Origin: Paeniglutamicibacter antarcticus
GTDB lineage: Bacteria > Actinomycetota > Actinomycetes > Actinomycetales > Micrococcaceae
Direction of reading: 5' to 3'
Length of the DNA stretch: 64,000 nt
Assembly (NCBI RefSeq): GCF_900010755.1
Contig: NZ_CZJT01000088.1
Coordinates: 124,001-188,000, forward strand
The notes under the pieces were generated by a model. That model was not told the DNA's origin. It did not search any database and worked only from the letters and a program-made list of their open reading frames with translations. Every line of letters begins with the position of its first letter. Positions within the stretch are counted from its first letter, which is position 1. Of the stretch, positions 25,482 to 34,757 are shown one piece after another. Both the position numbers and the translations under genes were made by a program.

Positions 25482-26978
25482 TTAGGTGATTGAGTTGGTG
25501 TTGGCCTTCCGTAATTTGGCCGCAACTTCGATGGCATCCCCTGTTGGGGCCTCGGACTTCTTATCGGGCTGCGCAATAAAGAGGTACAGCGCGCCGGATC
25601 CGGCGACGATCGCCAGGCCGATGAGAACCACCCAGTCGGCGAAGAAGTCACCGGAGGTGCCCGGCTTGGCCAACAAGAACATGGCAAACAGTCCGTAGGC
25701 CAGGGCCAGGATGTTGACGATCAAGCCTGCCTTGCCCAGGGTGAACGGGCCGGCCGGCTTCCAGCCCTTGAGGCGCTGGCGCAATGATGCAAGCACCACT
25801 GACTGGAATGAGACGTAGATTCCCAGGATGGCGAAGCTTGTCACCTGGGTGAGTAGCTGCTCGGATCCGAAGTAGATCATGATGCAGATCAGCAACGGGA
25901 TTGAGCAGGCGACGATCAATGCGTTGGTGGGAACCTTGGTAGCCGGTGAAACCTTGGAGAGCCAACGGTGGCCAGGGATCATGCCGTCGCGGGCGAACGA
26001 GTACATCAGTCGCGAGGCTGCGGCCTGCAGGGACAACACGCAGGAGAGGAATGCCGTCAGCGCGATGAGCAGGAAGATCTTGGCGCCGAGCGGGCCGAGC
26101 GCGGACTCGAGGATTGCCGGGATCGGGTCGGTGTCTTCGCCATTGACGATTGACTGCAGGTCCGGGGCTGCCAGCACGTAGCCGCCGAAGGAAAGCAGTG
26201 CAGAGACGCCGCCGACCAAGATGGTCATCATCATGGCGGTGGGGATGCGGCGGGCAGGATTGCTGACTTCTTCGGCAACGTCGCCGCAGGCCTCGAATCC
26301 GTAAAAGAGAAACAACCCGGCCAGTGCGGCGCCCATGAATGCCGTTGAGTAGCTTCCATCGCCCTCGACGCCCATGGAATCAAAGAACACGCTAAATGGC
26401 TGCTTGCGGTCGAAGATCAACAGGTACAAGCCGACGGCGATCACTCCGATGAGTTCCGCGGCCAGGCCTATGCGGGCTACGCGGGCCAGCGTCTTGGTGC
26501 CGGTGAAGTTCAGGACCAGTGCGATCAGCAGCAGCGCCACGGAGAACAGCAGGGTGCTGCCCCGGGTGAGCTCCACGCCGAAGGTGCTGGCGACGAACCC
26601 CGAACCGAACTGGGCCACCGCGGTGATGGTGACGACCATGGCCCAGATGTAGATCCAGGCAGCCATCCATGCGTAGCGCTTGCCCCAGAGTCGCCGGGTC
26701 CATGGGTAGATTCCGCCATGGATCGGGTACTGGGAAACGACTTCGCCGAAGACCAGTGAGACCAGGAACTGGCCGCCGGCGACGATGAAGATCCAGAAGA
26801 TCGAGGGCGGGCCGCCGGTTGACATGGCTATGGCAAAGAGTGAATAGACGCCGACAAGTGGGGAAAGGTAAGTGAAGCCGAGGGCGAAGTTTGCCCAAAG
26901 GGACATCGAACGATCGAAGGATTGCTCGTATCCCAGGACGGCAAGGTGGTTGCCGTCCTCAATGTTTTGGTTGCTCAT
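25482..26978 (-). CDS. APC-family amino acid/amine permease
   Basis: Secondary transporter of 498 residues with about twelve membrane helices. Typical APC features are the N-terminal FALGFTYLSPLVGVYSLF, the unwound helix 1 region, FGEVVSQYPIHGGIYPW in helix 2-3, and FYGFEACGDVAEEVSNPARRIPTAM in the middle. The latter resembles GABA/choline-type permeases of the UGA4/HNM1 class. The frame stays open to an ATG at 27026, but the ATG at 26978 gives the usual short N-terminus. It is the third gene behind a FadR regulator and a cache protein, which suggests it imports the amine or amino acid they sense. Confidence 0.88.
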   Translation of the reverse strand: MSNQNIEDGNHLAVLGYEQSFDRSMSLWANFALGFTYLSPLVGVYSLFAIAMSTGGPPSIFWIFIVAGGQFLVSLVFGEVVSQYPIHGGIYPWTRRLWGKRYAWMAAWIYIWAMVVTITAVAQFGSGFVASTFGVELTRGSTLLFSVALLLIALVLNFTGTKTLARVARIGLAAELIGVIAVGLYLLIFDRKQPFSVFFDSMGVEGDGSYSTAFMGAALAGLFLFYGFEACGDVAEEVSNPARRIPTAMMMTILVGGVSALLSFGGYVLAAPDLQSIVNGEDTDPIPAILESALGPLGAKIFLLIALTAFLSCVLSLQAAASRLMYSFARDGMIPGHRWLSKVSPATKVPTNALIVACSIPLLICIMIYFGSEQLLTQVTSFAILGIYVSFQSVVLASLRQRLKGWKPAGPFTLGKAGLIVNILALAYGLFAMFLLAKPGTSGDFFADWVVLIGLAIVAGSGALYLFIAQPDKKSEAPTGDAIEVAAKLRKANTNSIT

Positions 26979-27104
26979 GATGTGTGTGGCCTTATTCGGT
27001 GTGAACGAAAATTGGGTCCGGGCCATTGTGTGCGCAACACCTGGACCCGCTCGTGACCGTCGTCACATGGATAGGCTACACCCTTATCATCCTAAATAGA
27101 ATGA

Positions 27105-27785
27105 TTAGTTGAAGATCTTCGCCACCACCAAGCTGGTGCCGGGGACGCGGACCCCTTCGTGGTCCTGCAGGCTCGCACCCAATTCCCAGTGCTCCGAGGT
27201 CGAGGCGATGATTCGCCCGGTAGAACTCAGCAACGCGGCCGGGCCCTGGAGCGAGCGCAGCAGATGCAGGACGCCCGGCTCGATCTGCCGGACCAAGATG
27301 TCCAGGCCCACCACGCCAAGCGCGGGGGAGCCGACGGGCGAGGTGAGGGTGAGCATGTAGTCGCAGGTGCACAGGTGGTCGACGTAAGGGCCCGTGATGT
27401 GCCGGTCGCCGGTGGATTCTGGCACTGAGTACCATTCCATGTTCGTGAAATCCCGGAGGTAGTCGGCGTACTCACGTGCGGCAAGATCCAGCCTGGTCAC
27501 TTCCGTGGTGGTGCCGAGAAGGGGGTTGTCCTCCAGCGGGCCGAGCCACCACGCGAAGTGGATGGATTCGCCGGCGGCACTGCCGGGTCCGCCGATGAAC
27601 CCGGCACCAACGACCGTGGTAGCTGGATCCATCAGCCGGGGCCCCACGAAGTCGAGAACCAGCTGGTCGATCCCGTCCCCGCGCGCGAGACCTGCTTCAA
27701 CGGCCACGCGCAGTTCGTGCAGCGCGGAAAAATAACCCTCGAATACCTCGCCGAGCTGTTCGGCCACCTCGTGCAACTGGCTCAT
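27105..27785 (-). CDS. Cache-domain sensor-like protein
   Basis: A 226-residue protein without signal peptide or membrane segments. A helical N-terminal third (VAEQLGEVFEGYFSALHELRVAVEAGL) is followed by a PAS-like cache fold seen in AREYADYLRDFTNMEWYSVPE, HITGPYVDHLCTCDYMLTLTSPV and LGVVGLDILVRQI. Cache domains usually bind amino acids, amines or carboxylates outside the cell, so a soluble cytoplasmic version probably monitors the imported ligand. The start overlaps the FadR gene by ATGA, coupling the two; the permease follows 126 bases downstream. Confidence 0.75.
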   Translation of the reverse strand: MSQLHEVAEQLGEVFEGYFSALHELRVAVEAGLARGDGIDQLVLDFVGPRLMDPATTVVGAGFIGGPGSAAGESIHFAWWLGPLEDNPLLGTTTEVTRLDLAAREYADYLRDFTNMEWYSVPESTGDRHITGPYVDHLCTCDYMLTLTSPVGSPALGVVGLDILVRQIEPGVLHLLRSLQGPAALLSSTGRIIASTSEHWELGASLQDHEGVRVPGTSLVVAKIFN

Positions 27786-28534
27786 GCCGCGGCCTCCAGC
27801 CGTTCCTTGGTCTTCAACAGCCATGTGGTCAGGATCTTCAGTTCGGCCCGGACAACCGCCCGCGCCCGCCCGGCGTCGCCGGAGCCGATGGCCTGGACGA
27901 TCTCCGAGTTCAGCGCCGAAACCTGTTCCCGGACGCCGCCCTCGCCAAGGCCCAGCCAGAGCAGCTGGCCGAATTCCGCCTGGAAACGTATTTGTTCGCG
28001 GACCAAGCGCGGCGATTGCGCGGCAACGGAAATTTCCAGCAGCAGTCCACCCTGGTTCCGTGCAGCACTTTGAGCCGAAGAGAAGTCAGCGCCCTCCCAC
28101 CAGGTCGCCAGCCGGGTCGCCTCCTCGGGCGATGCGAGTTCGGCCGCGCGCTCGGCAGCGCCGGCGCACAGCGTCGCCTCATAGGTGCCGACGTCTGCCA
28201 GCTCGATGCGGGATATCGAGCGCAGGCGTGCCATGAGCACCTGTTCCGGGGTGTCCTCCGAGGCCAGTACGAAGGACCCTCCTTCGCGGCCACGCCTGGT
28301 TTCGACGAGCCCTGCCTCGCGGATTTCGCTCAGCGCCTCGCGGGCGGTGACAATCGCAACGCCGAACCTCTTGGCAAGCTCGGCCTCGGTGGGCAGGCGT
28401 TCGCCTGGCCTGATGACCCCCAGGAGAATGGCGTCGGTGAGTCGCTGTGCCACCTGCATGGAGCGCGCGGCTCCGGACAAGGGGGCGAACACGGCGCTGC
28501 GCGGTCCTCTGTCGGGGAGTGCATGCTGGGTCAT
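27782..28534 (-). CDS. GntR/FadR-family transcriptional regulator
   Basis: DNA-binding repressor or activator of 250 residues. The winged HTH reads IRPGERLPTEAELAKRFGVAIVTAREALSEIREAGLVETRRGREGGSFV at about residues 40-90, the standard GntR pattern. The rest is an all-helical FCD ligand-binding domain with scattered His/Asp metal positions. The ATG at 28534 gives the family's usual N-terminus; the frame extends 18 codons upstream. It is the first gene of the operon with the cache protein and APC permease and probably controls it according to the transported metabolite. Confidence 0.87.
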   Translation of the reverse strand: MTQHALPDRGPRSAVFAPLSGAARSMQVAQRLTDAILLGVIRPGERLPTEAELAKRFGVAIVTAREALSEIREAGLVETRRGREGGSFVLASEDTPEQVLMARLRSISRIELADVGTYEATLCAGAAERAAELASPEEATRLATWWEGADFSSAQSAARNQGGLLLEISVAAQSPRLVREQIRFQAEFGQLLWLGLGEGGVREQVSALNSEIVQAIGSGDAGRARAVVRAELKILTTWLLKTKERLEAAA

Positions 28535-28803
28535 GGCTGTAACTCTAGCCGGTGACTTGTGGTCTTTGCCTTGCTGTCCTTGGCTCACCGGTCATGTTGG
28601 CTTGGGCAACAGGAGCAAGCTGTTCACCGAAGCTGCCATGGACACAAAGGATCTGCCGTATCAGGTGGATGCAAGGTGCCAATCCGGCACCAGTTTTCGG
28701 AGCTCGGACGTCGACACACCTGTGAGTACGGGTTCTTGTCTCTCCGTTTCCCTGGGTAAGCCTTGCGTCAAGGACTGGATCGCTGCCCGTGGGTGCAACA
28801 ACC

Positions 28804-28850
28804 CGGTTCTCCACCACGGCGGGGTACGACCCCGCCGATGACGAGAACCG
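28804..28850. terminator. Two-tier hairpin after the glutaminase gene
   Basis: Outer stem CGGTTCTC (28804-28811)/GAGAACCG (28843-28850) and inner stem CGGCGGGG (28817-28824)/CCCCGCCG (28830-28837) with a five-base loop, separated by a symmetric 5x5 internal loop. It lies 11 bases past the minus-strand glutaminase stop. The remaining DNA between 28535 and 28803 shows no gene. Confidence 0.72.
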
Positions 28851-28860
28851 TTGGAAGTGA

Positions 28861-30648
28861 TCAGCGCAAGGGGTGGCTGGATTCCTTGAGGTTCTCCTCC
28901 ACACGGGTGTAGGCATCGCGCGCAATGGCCTTCCAGAAACGCAACGCCACCTCAGGGTGGCCCTTCTCGAGTTCGGCAATTGCTTCGGCGCTCAGCACCT
29001 TCAGGTGTACCTCGCCCAGGGCGGTGACCCGGGTGGTCTGCCCGCCCTCGCCACCAAGCGCAATCTCACCAAAGGTCATTCCGGCCGAAAGCGTTGCATG
29101 GCGAATGGGGCTGTCCCCGGAATGGGTCGAGGTCACTACCTTGCCGTTGAGGATGAAGTACACGCCCCCGAAGTCTTGGCCAACCCGGCGAATGATCTGG
29201 GAGTCGGCAATCCGGCTTTCCACCATGGAAGACACAAGCAACAAAATGTCCTCCGCGGACAACGGTGCCAGTGCCGCAAAATCCTCGATTGCCACCTCCT
29301 GCGGCATCAAGTCTTCGCTGCCGTGTCGCAGCAACAGGGTGTTCTCCGCCCACTCGACGGCGTCGTTGCGGTTGGAGAAGAACTTGACCTCCTCCAAGGG
29401 GGAAAACAGCTCATCCTGAACCAGCACCAGGGTGCGTCCCTCGGCGGCCAGCCCCTGGTTCAATTCGCGGATCATCGCGATGGCAATCGCGTCGAGCTCA
29501 TCGACCCTGCGCAAATCCAGGATCACCAGCTCAACGCTGGCCGGCAGCTCGCTGACTTCCCGCACCATGGATTCGGTACCTGCGAAGAGCAGGTCCCCGG
29601 CGAGTTCCAGGATGTGTGCCCGGTTCCCGTATTCGGCCAGCAGCTTCTCCGCATCCTCGGTGTGCCGGGTGGCTGAGGGCACCACCGTGATGTCGTAATG
29701 GTCCCGAATCACCGAACGGCCAATGCGCGCCGCACGGACAAAATGCAAACCCATGTCCTTGCTGATGCGTTCGCTTGCCGCAAGACCGCGGACCGAGGAA
29801 CCGTGTGCGTCAAGGGCCGGGGAATAGATGGCAAGGGCCAGTTGCCCCGGCAGCACGGCAATCAGGCCTCCGCCGACCCCCGATTTGGCGGGCAGCCCGA
29901 CGGCGCTGATCCAGGCTCCGGCGTCGTCGTACATGCCGCAGGTGGTCATTACCGAAAGTACGCGCTGGACGGCTTCCGGGCTCATGACCTGGGCCCCGGT
30001 TTTTGGTTGGGTGCCCCCATTGGCAAGCGTTGCCGCCATCATGGCAAGATCCCGGGTGTTCACCATGACCGAGCATGCCTTGAAGTAGTCCTCGAGCGCC
30101 GGGGTCGGGTCCGTCTCGATGATGTCGAAGGAGCGCAGCAGGTAGGCAAGGGCCCTGTTGCGGTGGCCGGTCAGGGCTTCGGAAGCGTAGATGGTTTCGC
30201 TCAGCTGCAGATCCCGGCCGGCGCTGCGCGAGAAGCTATTCAGGAGCCGGTCAAAGCGCGAGGTTTCACCGTCCTTGATCAGCGAGACGGTGGCGATGGC
30301 CCCGGCATTGATCATGGCATTTGCCGGGCGCCCGGTTTCGCGGGCCAGAGAGATTTCATTGAATGCGTCCCCGCTGGGCTCCACATCGATCTTCGCATCG
30401 ACGGCTTCAAGGCCTTGGTCATCCAACGCCAACCCGTAGGAGAATGGCTTGGAAATCGACTGGATGGAGAACTCAACCTCGGCATCACCCACCGTATACA
30501 CATGGCCGTCGACGGTGGCCATCGCGATGGCGAACTTGCCGTTGTCTGCATCTGCCATCGCGGGGATTCCTTGAAAGGGGATTCCAGCGGTGAGATTGAG
30601 CAGGTCAGCGTGCAAGCGGCCGAGGTAGTTGGCAATGGGTGAGTGCAT
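28861..30648 (-). CDS. glsA: Glutaminase A fused to STAS and cyclic-nucleotide-binding domains
   Basis: Hydrolyses glutamine to glutamate and ammonia. Residues 1-305 are a complete class A glutaminase of the serine beta-lactamase-like fold; the catalytic SxxK is SISK at residues 64-67, and GRPANAMINAGAI and GVGGGLIAVLPGQLALAIYSP are conserved. Residues about 350-455 form a STAS domain (VELVILDLRRVDELDAIAIAMI), and about 465-590 form a cNMP-binding domain (GGVYFILNGKVV, MTFGEIALGGEG, RVTALGEVHLKVL). The 595-residue fusion suggests regulation by nucleotide or partner binding. Start at ATG 30648; the SGNH gene ends ten bases upstream, so both are cotranscribed. Confidence 0.92.
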   Translation of the reverse strand: MHSPIANYLGRLHADLLNLTAGIPFQGIPAMADADNGKFAIAMATVDGHVYTVGDAEVEFSIQSISKPFSYGLALDDQGLEAVDAKIDVEPSGDAFNEISLARETGRPANAMINAGAIATVSLIKDGETSRFDRLLNSFSRSAGRDLQLSETIYASEALTGHRNRALAYLLRSFDIIETDPTPALEDYFKACSVMVNTRDLAMMAATLANGGTQPKTGAQVMSPEAVQRVLSVMTTCGMYDDAGAWISAVGLPAKSGVGGGLIAVLPGQLALAIYSPALDAHGSSVRGLAASERISKDMGLHFVRAARIGRSVIRDHYDITVVPSATRHTEDAEKLLAEYGNRAHILELAGDLLFAGTESMVREVSELPASVELVILDLRRVDELDAIAIAMIRELNQGLAAEGRTLVLVQDELFSPLEEVKFFSNRNDAVEWAENTLLLRHGSEDLMPQEVAIEDFAALAPLSAEDILLLVSSMVESRIADSQIIRRVGQDFGGVYFILNGKVVTSTHSGDSPIRHATLSAGMTFGEIALGGEGGQTTRVTALGEVHLKVLSAEAIAELEKGHPEVALRFWKAIARDAYTRVEENLKESSHPLR

Positions 30649-30658
30649 GTTCCCCAGC

Positions 30659-31372
30659 TTAGGTGGTGGCAGGGCCGATGGGGCCAATGGCATGCAGGGG
30701 AATGTCGGTCAGCGCCTCGCCTATGGCATGGCCCAGGATTGCGGCACCCGCTAGATTCGGGTGGACCCCGTCGTCACTGAGTCCGGGCTTGAACATGCCT
30801 TCCGATGTGCGCAAACCCGCCGAAGCGTCGACGAAGACCCAGCCTTCATCGGCGGCCAGCAGTTCCAGGAACCTGTTGTAGTCAAGAGTTGCCGCTACCG
30901 CGTCATCCCGTGGGGGAACGCTCGAAATCACCACGGTTGTCGTGGAAACGATGCGGGTCAGGGTCATCAGGTTCCGGGCAATCACCGGGTAGGGGGTTTG
31001 CTTGGCCAAGTCGTTGGTTCCGGCCAGGATCACCAGGGTATCGGCCGAACCGTGCCGCAGTGCCTTGGACATGTCACCGCTCTGTGCCCCGCCGAGTGCC
31101 CAGCCGCCGCGCCAACCGAGCCGGGGGATGGCTCCCGGGGGATTGACGTAGTTGATCCAGGACGTTGCCCCGATATGTCCGGCTGAAACATTTTTGCTTC
31201 CCGCCGCGGTGATTGAATCCCCGGCCACCAAGAACGTGGTGGCGCCCGGCCCTGCCAGTGCACCCAAGGCCACGGGTGGCGGTGTTATTGCATTCGGTGC
31301 CCCGGCCAAGCTCATCAATACCCCAAGAATTCCCACGAATGCCAATGAATGCAATGGCCGAACGGTTTTCAT
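30659..31372 (-). CDS. Secreted SGNH/GDSL hydrolase
   Basis: Exported esterase or lipase-like hydrolase of 237 residues. The signal peptide is MKTVRPLHSLAFVGILGVLMSLAGAPNA. SGNH blocks are visible: nucleophile Ser in LVAGDSITAAG, Gly in WALGGAQSGDM, Asn in LAGTNDL, and Asp/His in SDDGVHPN near the C-terminus. The frame is open upstream into the acyl-CoA synthetase gene, but the signal peptide fixes the start at ATG 31372. It lies ten bases before glsA on the same strand. Natural substrate unknown; possibly an acylated cell-wall or exopolysaccharide component. Confidence 0.85.
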   Translation of the reverse strand: MKTVRPLHSLAFVGILGVLMSLAGAPNAITPPPVALGALAGPGATTFLVAGDSITAAGSKNVSAGHIGATSWINYVNPPGAIPRLGWRGGWALGGAQSGDMSKALRHGSADTLVILAGTNDLAKQTPYPVIARNLMTLTRIVSTTTVVISSVPPRDDAVAATLDYNRFLELLAADEGWVFVDASAGLRTSEGMFKPGLSDDGVHPNLAGAAILGHAIGEALTDIPLHAIGPIGPATT

Positions 31373-31424
31373 GTCGATGCCCTTCTTTGGCCCAGCATAG
31401 AATGCCGGGGCCAAGGAAACGGAC

Positions 31425-33011
31425 TCAATCACGCAACGATTCGGCTTTCCGCAGCACGAATCGCTGCAGCTTGCCCGACGGGGTCTTGGGAAGTTCATTC
31501 ACATAGGTGATGCGGCGCGGGTAGGCATGCGCAGCGTACTGGCTCTTGACGAGTTTCTGCAGGTCTGCGGTGAGGGTTTCGCTGCCTTGGATTCCGTCAC
31601 GCAGGACCACGTAGGCGACGAGCACCTCGCCGCGCAGTTCGTCGGGCACGCCAATCACAGCCGATTCCTGCACATCCGGGTGCGCTGCGAGCACCGATTC
31701 AACCTCGAAGGGGCCGATCCGGTAGCCGGCCATGATGATCACGTCGTCATCGCGTGAGGAGAAGAAGATGTACCCGTCCTCATCCATGCTCCCGGCGTCC
31801 CCGGTGAAGTACCAGCGGCCATCGGCGGAGTACCGGGCAGCGGTGCGCTCCGGGTCCCCGGAATAGCCGGAGAACCACATCATCGGGGAAGCCGGGATAT
31901 CGATGGCCACACGTCCACGGGTACCGGCCGGTGCGCATTCATCGGCGTCCTCAAGCAGCACGCAGGCGGAATAGCCGGGCATGGGCCGGCCCATGGATCC
32001 CGGCTTGACGGTGGCGAGGGCCTCGGGGGCCCAGCCGTTGACGATGCACATGCCCATCTCGGTTTGCCCGTAGTGGTCGCGCACCGGAACGCCCAGTACG
32101 GATTCGGACCAAGCGATGGTGGGAGCATCCAGCGGCTCTCCCGCCGAGGACGCCCGCTGGATCTTCAACCCCGGCACACCCGCAGGCCGGGCCGCGCGCA
32201 GGGAACGCACGATGGTCGGGGCCCCGGCGAAGTTGGTGACCCCGAATTTCGCCAGCACCTTCCAGCAGAGCTCGGCGTTGAAACCTGTGGACAGCAACAG
32301 GTTGCTCCGCCCCGCATAGAGCGGAGCCAGGATCCCGTAGTACAGCCCGTAGGCCCAGCCGGGGTCGGCAACGTTCCAGAAGACATCGCCTTCGCGGACG
32401 CCCAGCCCGTATTCAAAGTAAATGTTAAAGGCTTCAAGGGCACGCACCGGCACCGGAACCCCCTTGGGGGTCCCGGTGGTTCCGGAAGTGAATATTTCGA
32501 TCAGCGGGTCGTTGATCGAGCGAGTGCACGCCCGGAAACCGGTGGGCTGCGAGTCCAGCAGCGATTCGAGGCCGCTGGTGCGCAGCACCGGGTAGTCAAG
32601 GCCTTCGAGCTTCTCCAGCTGGGAGTCATCGGCAACTATCAGCTTGGCCCCGGATCCCGCGACCCGGACCTCGATGGCGGGTGTCGCGAACGCTGTGAAC
32701 AGCGGAACGTGCACGGCGCCCAGGCGCCACAGGCCCACAAGCGTGTAGATGAGGTCCGCGCTTTTGCCCATGAGCGTGGCCACCCGGTCCCCGGGCTTGA
32801 TGCCCATGGACGCGAAGAGCGCAGCAGCACGTTCTGAACGATCCTTGAGCAACCCGTAGCTCAGGTCCACCGAGTCGAGGTTTGCGTCGAGCACCGTGAA
32901 CGCTATGTCACCCGCGGGATGCCTGTCGCACAAGAGAACCGCCGGCTGCACCTCGGAAGGCAGGGCTGAAGCAACTTGGGTATTGAATGCTTGCACTGTG
33001 CCGATGACCAC
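31425..33011 (-). CDS. AMP-dependent acyl-CoA synthetase
   Basis: Activates a short or medium carboxylic acid to its CoA thioester through an acyl-adenylate. The 528 residues contain the AMP-binding P-loop IFTSGTTGTPKGVPV, the A5 motif RDHYGQTEMGM, the A7/A8 region DGRWYFTGDAGSMDEDGYIFFSSRDDDVI, and the catalytic lysine in KTPSGKLQRFVLR. The overall pattern is acetyl-CoA-synthetase-like rather than long-chain FadD. The annotated start is GTG 33011; a GTG five codons downstream has a better spaced AAGG site. No pathway partner is adjacent. Confidence 0.9.
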   Translation of the reverse strand: MVIGTVQAFNTQVASALPSEVQPAVLLCDRHPAGDIAFTVLDANLDSVDLSYGLLKDRSERAAALFASMGIKPGDRVATLMGKSADLIYTLVGLWRLGAVHVPLFTAFATPAIEVRVAGSGAKLIVADDSQLEKLEGLDYPVLRTSGLESLLDSQPTGFRACTRSINDPLIEIFTSGTTGTPKGVPVPVRALEAFNIYFEYGLGVREGDVFWNVADPGWAYGLYYGILAPLYAGRSNLLLSTGFNAELCWKVLAKFGVTNFAGAPTIVRSLRAARPAGVPGLKIQRASSAGEPLDAPTIAWSESVLGVPVRDHYGQTEMGMCIVNGWAPEALATVKPGSMGRPMPGYSACVLLEDADECAPAGTRGRVAIDIPASPMMWFSGYSGDPERTAARYSADGRWYFTGDAGSMDEDGYIFFSSRDDDVIIMAGYRIGPFEVESVLAAHPDVQESAVIGVPDELRGEVLVAYVVLRDGIQGSETLTADLQKLVKSQYAAHAYPRRITYVNELPKTPSGKLQRFVLRKAESLRD

Positions 33012-33089
33012 CTTGGAAGAGCCCGTGGAAATTACTTTCCCTTGGGGTCAAACTACCAGCTGGTCCGGGGACGCCGGCTGAGTGTTAAG

Positions 33090-33386
33090 TCAGCTGCGAC
33101 GTCCGACAACCAGCGAAGCCAGAACCACCCCGGCGGTGACTGCATTGACGGAAGGCCATGCACCGATCTTCTTTGCCAGCGGGTGCGAGGCACCAAACGC
33201 GCCAAGGTAGAGGGCCGTGAGTGCGGCGGCCTTCGGGGTGCCGGCGTTTGACTTCCACAGCAGGAAGGCGCCGGTTCCGGCCGCAGCCAGCACGGCTCCA
33301 CCGAGCGGGCGGTTCTTGGTGGCGCGGGCGGTTGCGAAGCCGCCGATCAGTCCGGTGCCCGCCAAGGCGGATGGCAATAGCGACAT
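33090..33386 (-). CDS. Small conserved membrane protein
   Basis: A 98-residue hydrophobic protein with three or four predicted membrane segments (LLPSALAGTGLIGGFATA, GGAVLAAAGTGAFLLW, AAALTALYLGAFGAS, VNAVTAGVVLASLVV). AAGGAG lies upstream of the ATG with good spacing, supporting that it is translated. I do not recognise its family; it looks like small membrane proteins common in Arthrobacter genomes. It stands alone between the acyl-CoA synthetase and the DUF3105 gene. Confidence 0.65.
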   Translation of the reverse strand: MSLLPSALAGTGLIGGFATARATKNRPLGGAVLAAAGTGAFLLWKSNAGTPKAAALTALYLGAFGASHPLAKKIGAWPSVNAVTAGVVLASLVVGRRS

Positions 33387-33418
33387 GGTTTTATGCTCCT
33401 TGTGTTGTGTTTCTGTCT

Positions 33419-34024
33419 TTAGCCTATGCCTCCGACGCAGGATGCACCGGGTTCCGGGGTTTGCGGTCCCTGCCGGTACTTTTTGATGAATGCGGCAATG
33501 CGCGGGTCATCGGGGGTATCGACACTGAGCTGTTCGCCCCAGGCGCTGAGCTTGATCTTGGCACCCTGACCCGGGAACGGGCTGAGCAGCATGTAGGTGC
33601 GCTTTCCGACGACGTCATTCAGTACCTTAAGCTCGTCCTCACTGATGCCATCGTAGGAGATCCACACGGCGCCATGTTCCAGGGAATGGATGCCAGCTGT
33701 TTCCTGGATGGGGTTGGGATAAATTCCGCAATTTTGCCAGACCGGGTAGTGGTCCCCGCCGACGCCGGGTGACTGGGGGTAGCTGACCGGGGCCTCGGTG
33801 TGGTTGGCCGAAGCGATCTTGAAGGTTTGCACGCCGTCGATGGGCGCCTTCGCGGCGGTTTCATAAGCTGCCTTGTCCCGCGCAGCGCCGCTGAGGACCA
33901 CGGCGGTGGGCACGGCGATGGCAAGAAGTGCTGCTGTGGCAATGGAGAAGGTGAGGATTTTTGTTCGTTTTTCCTTGGCCTTGGCTTTAGAGAGCATGGC
34001 TTGGGCTTCTTCACGTTTGTTCAT
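33419..34024 (-). CDS. DUF3105 domain-containing membrane-anchored protein
   Basis: A 201-residue protein with a basic cytoplasmic start, one membrane helix (ILTFSIATAALLAIAVPTAVVLSG) and an external DUF3105 domain. Diagnostic motifs are YPQSPGVGGDHYPVWQNCGIY and IHSLEHGAVWISYDG, which contain conserved His and Cys residues, and a Cys near the C-terminus. DUF3105 genes often sit beside DUF305 genes, as here (14 bases upstream on the same strand), and the pair has been linked with copper handling in Actinobacteria; direct function is unknown. Confidence 0.88.
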   Translation of the reverse strand: MNKREEAQAMLSKAKAKEKRTKILTFSIATAALLAIAVPTAVVLSGAARDKAAYETAAKAPIDGVQTFKIASANHTEAPVSYPQSPGVGGDHYPVWQNCGIYPNPIQETAGIHSLEHGAVWISYDGISEDELKVLNDVVGKRTYMLLSPFPGQGAKIKLSAWGEQLSVDTPDDPRIAAFIKKYRQGPQTPEPGASCVGGIG

Positions 34025-34038
34025 GGGGGATGTTTCCT

Positions 34039-34683
34039 TTAATCCAGCTGGTCAAGAAGCTGGGTCAGGGCCGTGATTTCGGCCGTTTGGGTCATAATGA
34101 TTTTTTCGGCGAATACCGTGACGATGGGGTTGTTCCCGTGTTTCAGGTACGCCTCAGCCATTTCGACGCCACCCTTGTGGTGGGCGATCATGAGCGTGAG
34201 GAATTGCCGGTCGGCGGATTGGCCGCGGGCGGCGGTGAGTGCCTTGATTTGTGCGTCCGTGGCCATGCCCATGGAAGACATGGAAGGCGCCCCGCCCGGT
34301 GGGGATGCGCCGTGGTCGGCGTGGGTCTGGTCCCCGGGGAGCAGGCCCGCCATCCAGGTCATTGATTCGCCCGTTTGCGCTAGGCCCCAGAGTTCGAGCC
34401 ACGCATACATTTGCCCGGCTTGCTGTTGCTGGGTCATGGCTATGTCGTAGGCAAATGAACGCACCGCGGTATTAGTCGAGTTGTCCCTGATGATCATCGA
34501 GAGCTGGACTGCCTGTTGGTGGTGGGTCTGCATGTCGCGGGAGAACCCGGCCTCCGCCGAGGTATCCGAGGGATAGTTGCTACGTGGGTTTGCTGTGCCC
34601 AGTATCCAACCGCCGAAGCCCACTGCAATGAGCAGCACGGACATGGCAATGATGAGTGAACGAGGGGTTTTAGAGTCTGGCAT
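34039..34683 (-). CDS. DUF305 domain-containing exported protein
   Basis: A 214-residue protein with an N-terminal anchor (SLIIAMSVLLIAVGFGGWILG) and an external four-helix DUF305 fold. Family hallmarks are FSRDMQTHHQQAVQLSMIIRD and LTLMIAHHKGGVEMAEAYLKHG, whose His-His pairs resemble ferritin-like or metal-binding helices; Met residues are frequent (GMATDAQ, MSSMG). Its proposed role is in binding copper or another metal outside the membrane. The ATG at 34683 is used rather than an earlier one seven codons upstream. Followed closely by the DUF3105 gene. Confidence 0.88.
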   Translation of the reverse strand: MPDSKTPRSLIIAMSVLLIAVGFGGWILGTANPRSNYPSDTSAEAGFSRDMQTHHQQAVQLSMIIRDNSTNTAVRSFAYDIAMTQQQQAGQMYAWLELWGLAQTGESMTWMAGLLPGDQTHADHGASPPGGAPSMSSMGMATDAQIKALTAARGQSADRQFLTLMIAHHKGGVEMAEAYLKHGNNPIVTVFAEKIIMTQTAEITALTQLLDQLD

Positions 34684-34757
34684 GAAGCCGCTCCTTGGGT
34701 ACACGAAGTGAGGGTGCGCCGGAAGAACCTGGGCGCGCGGACAAGTGTGTCCGAGGT

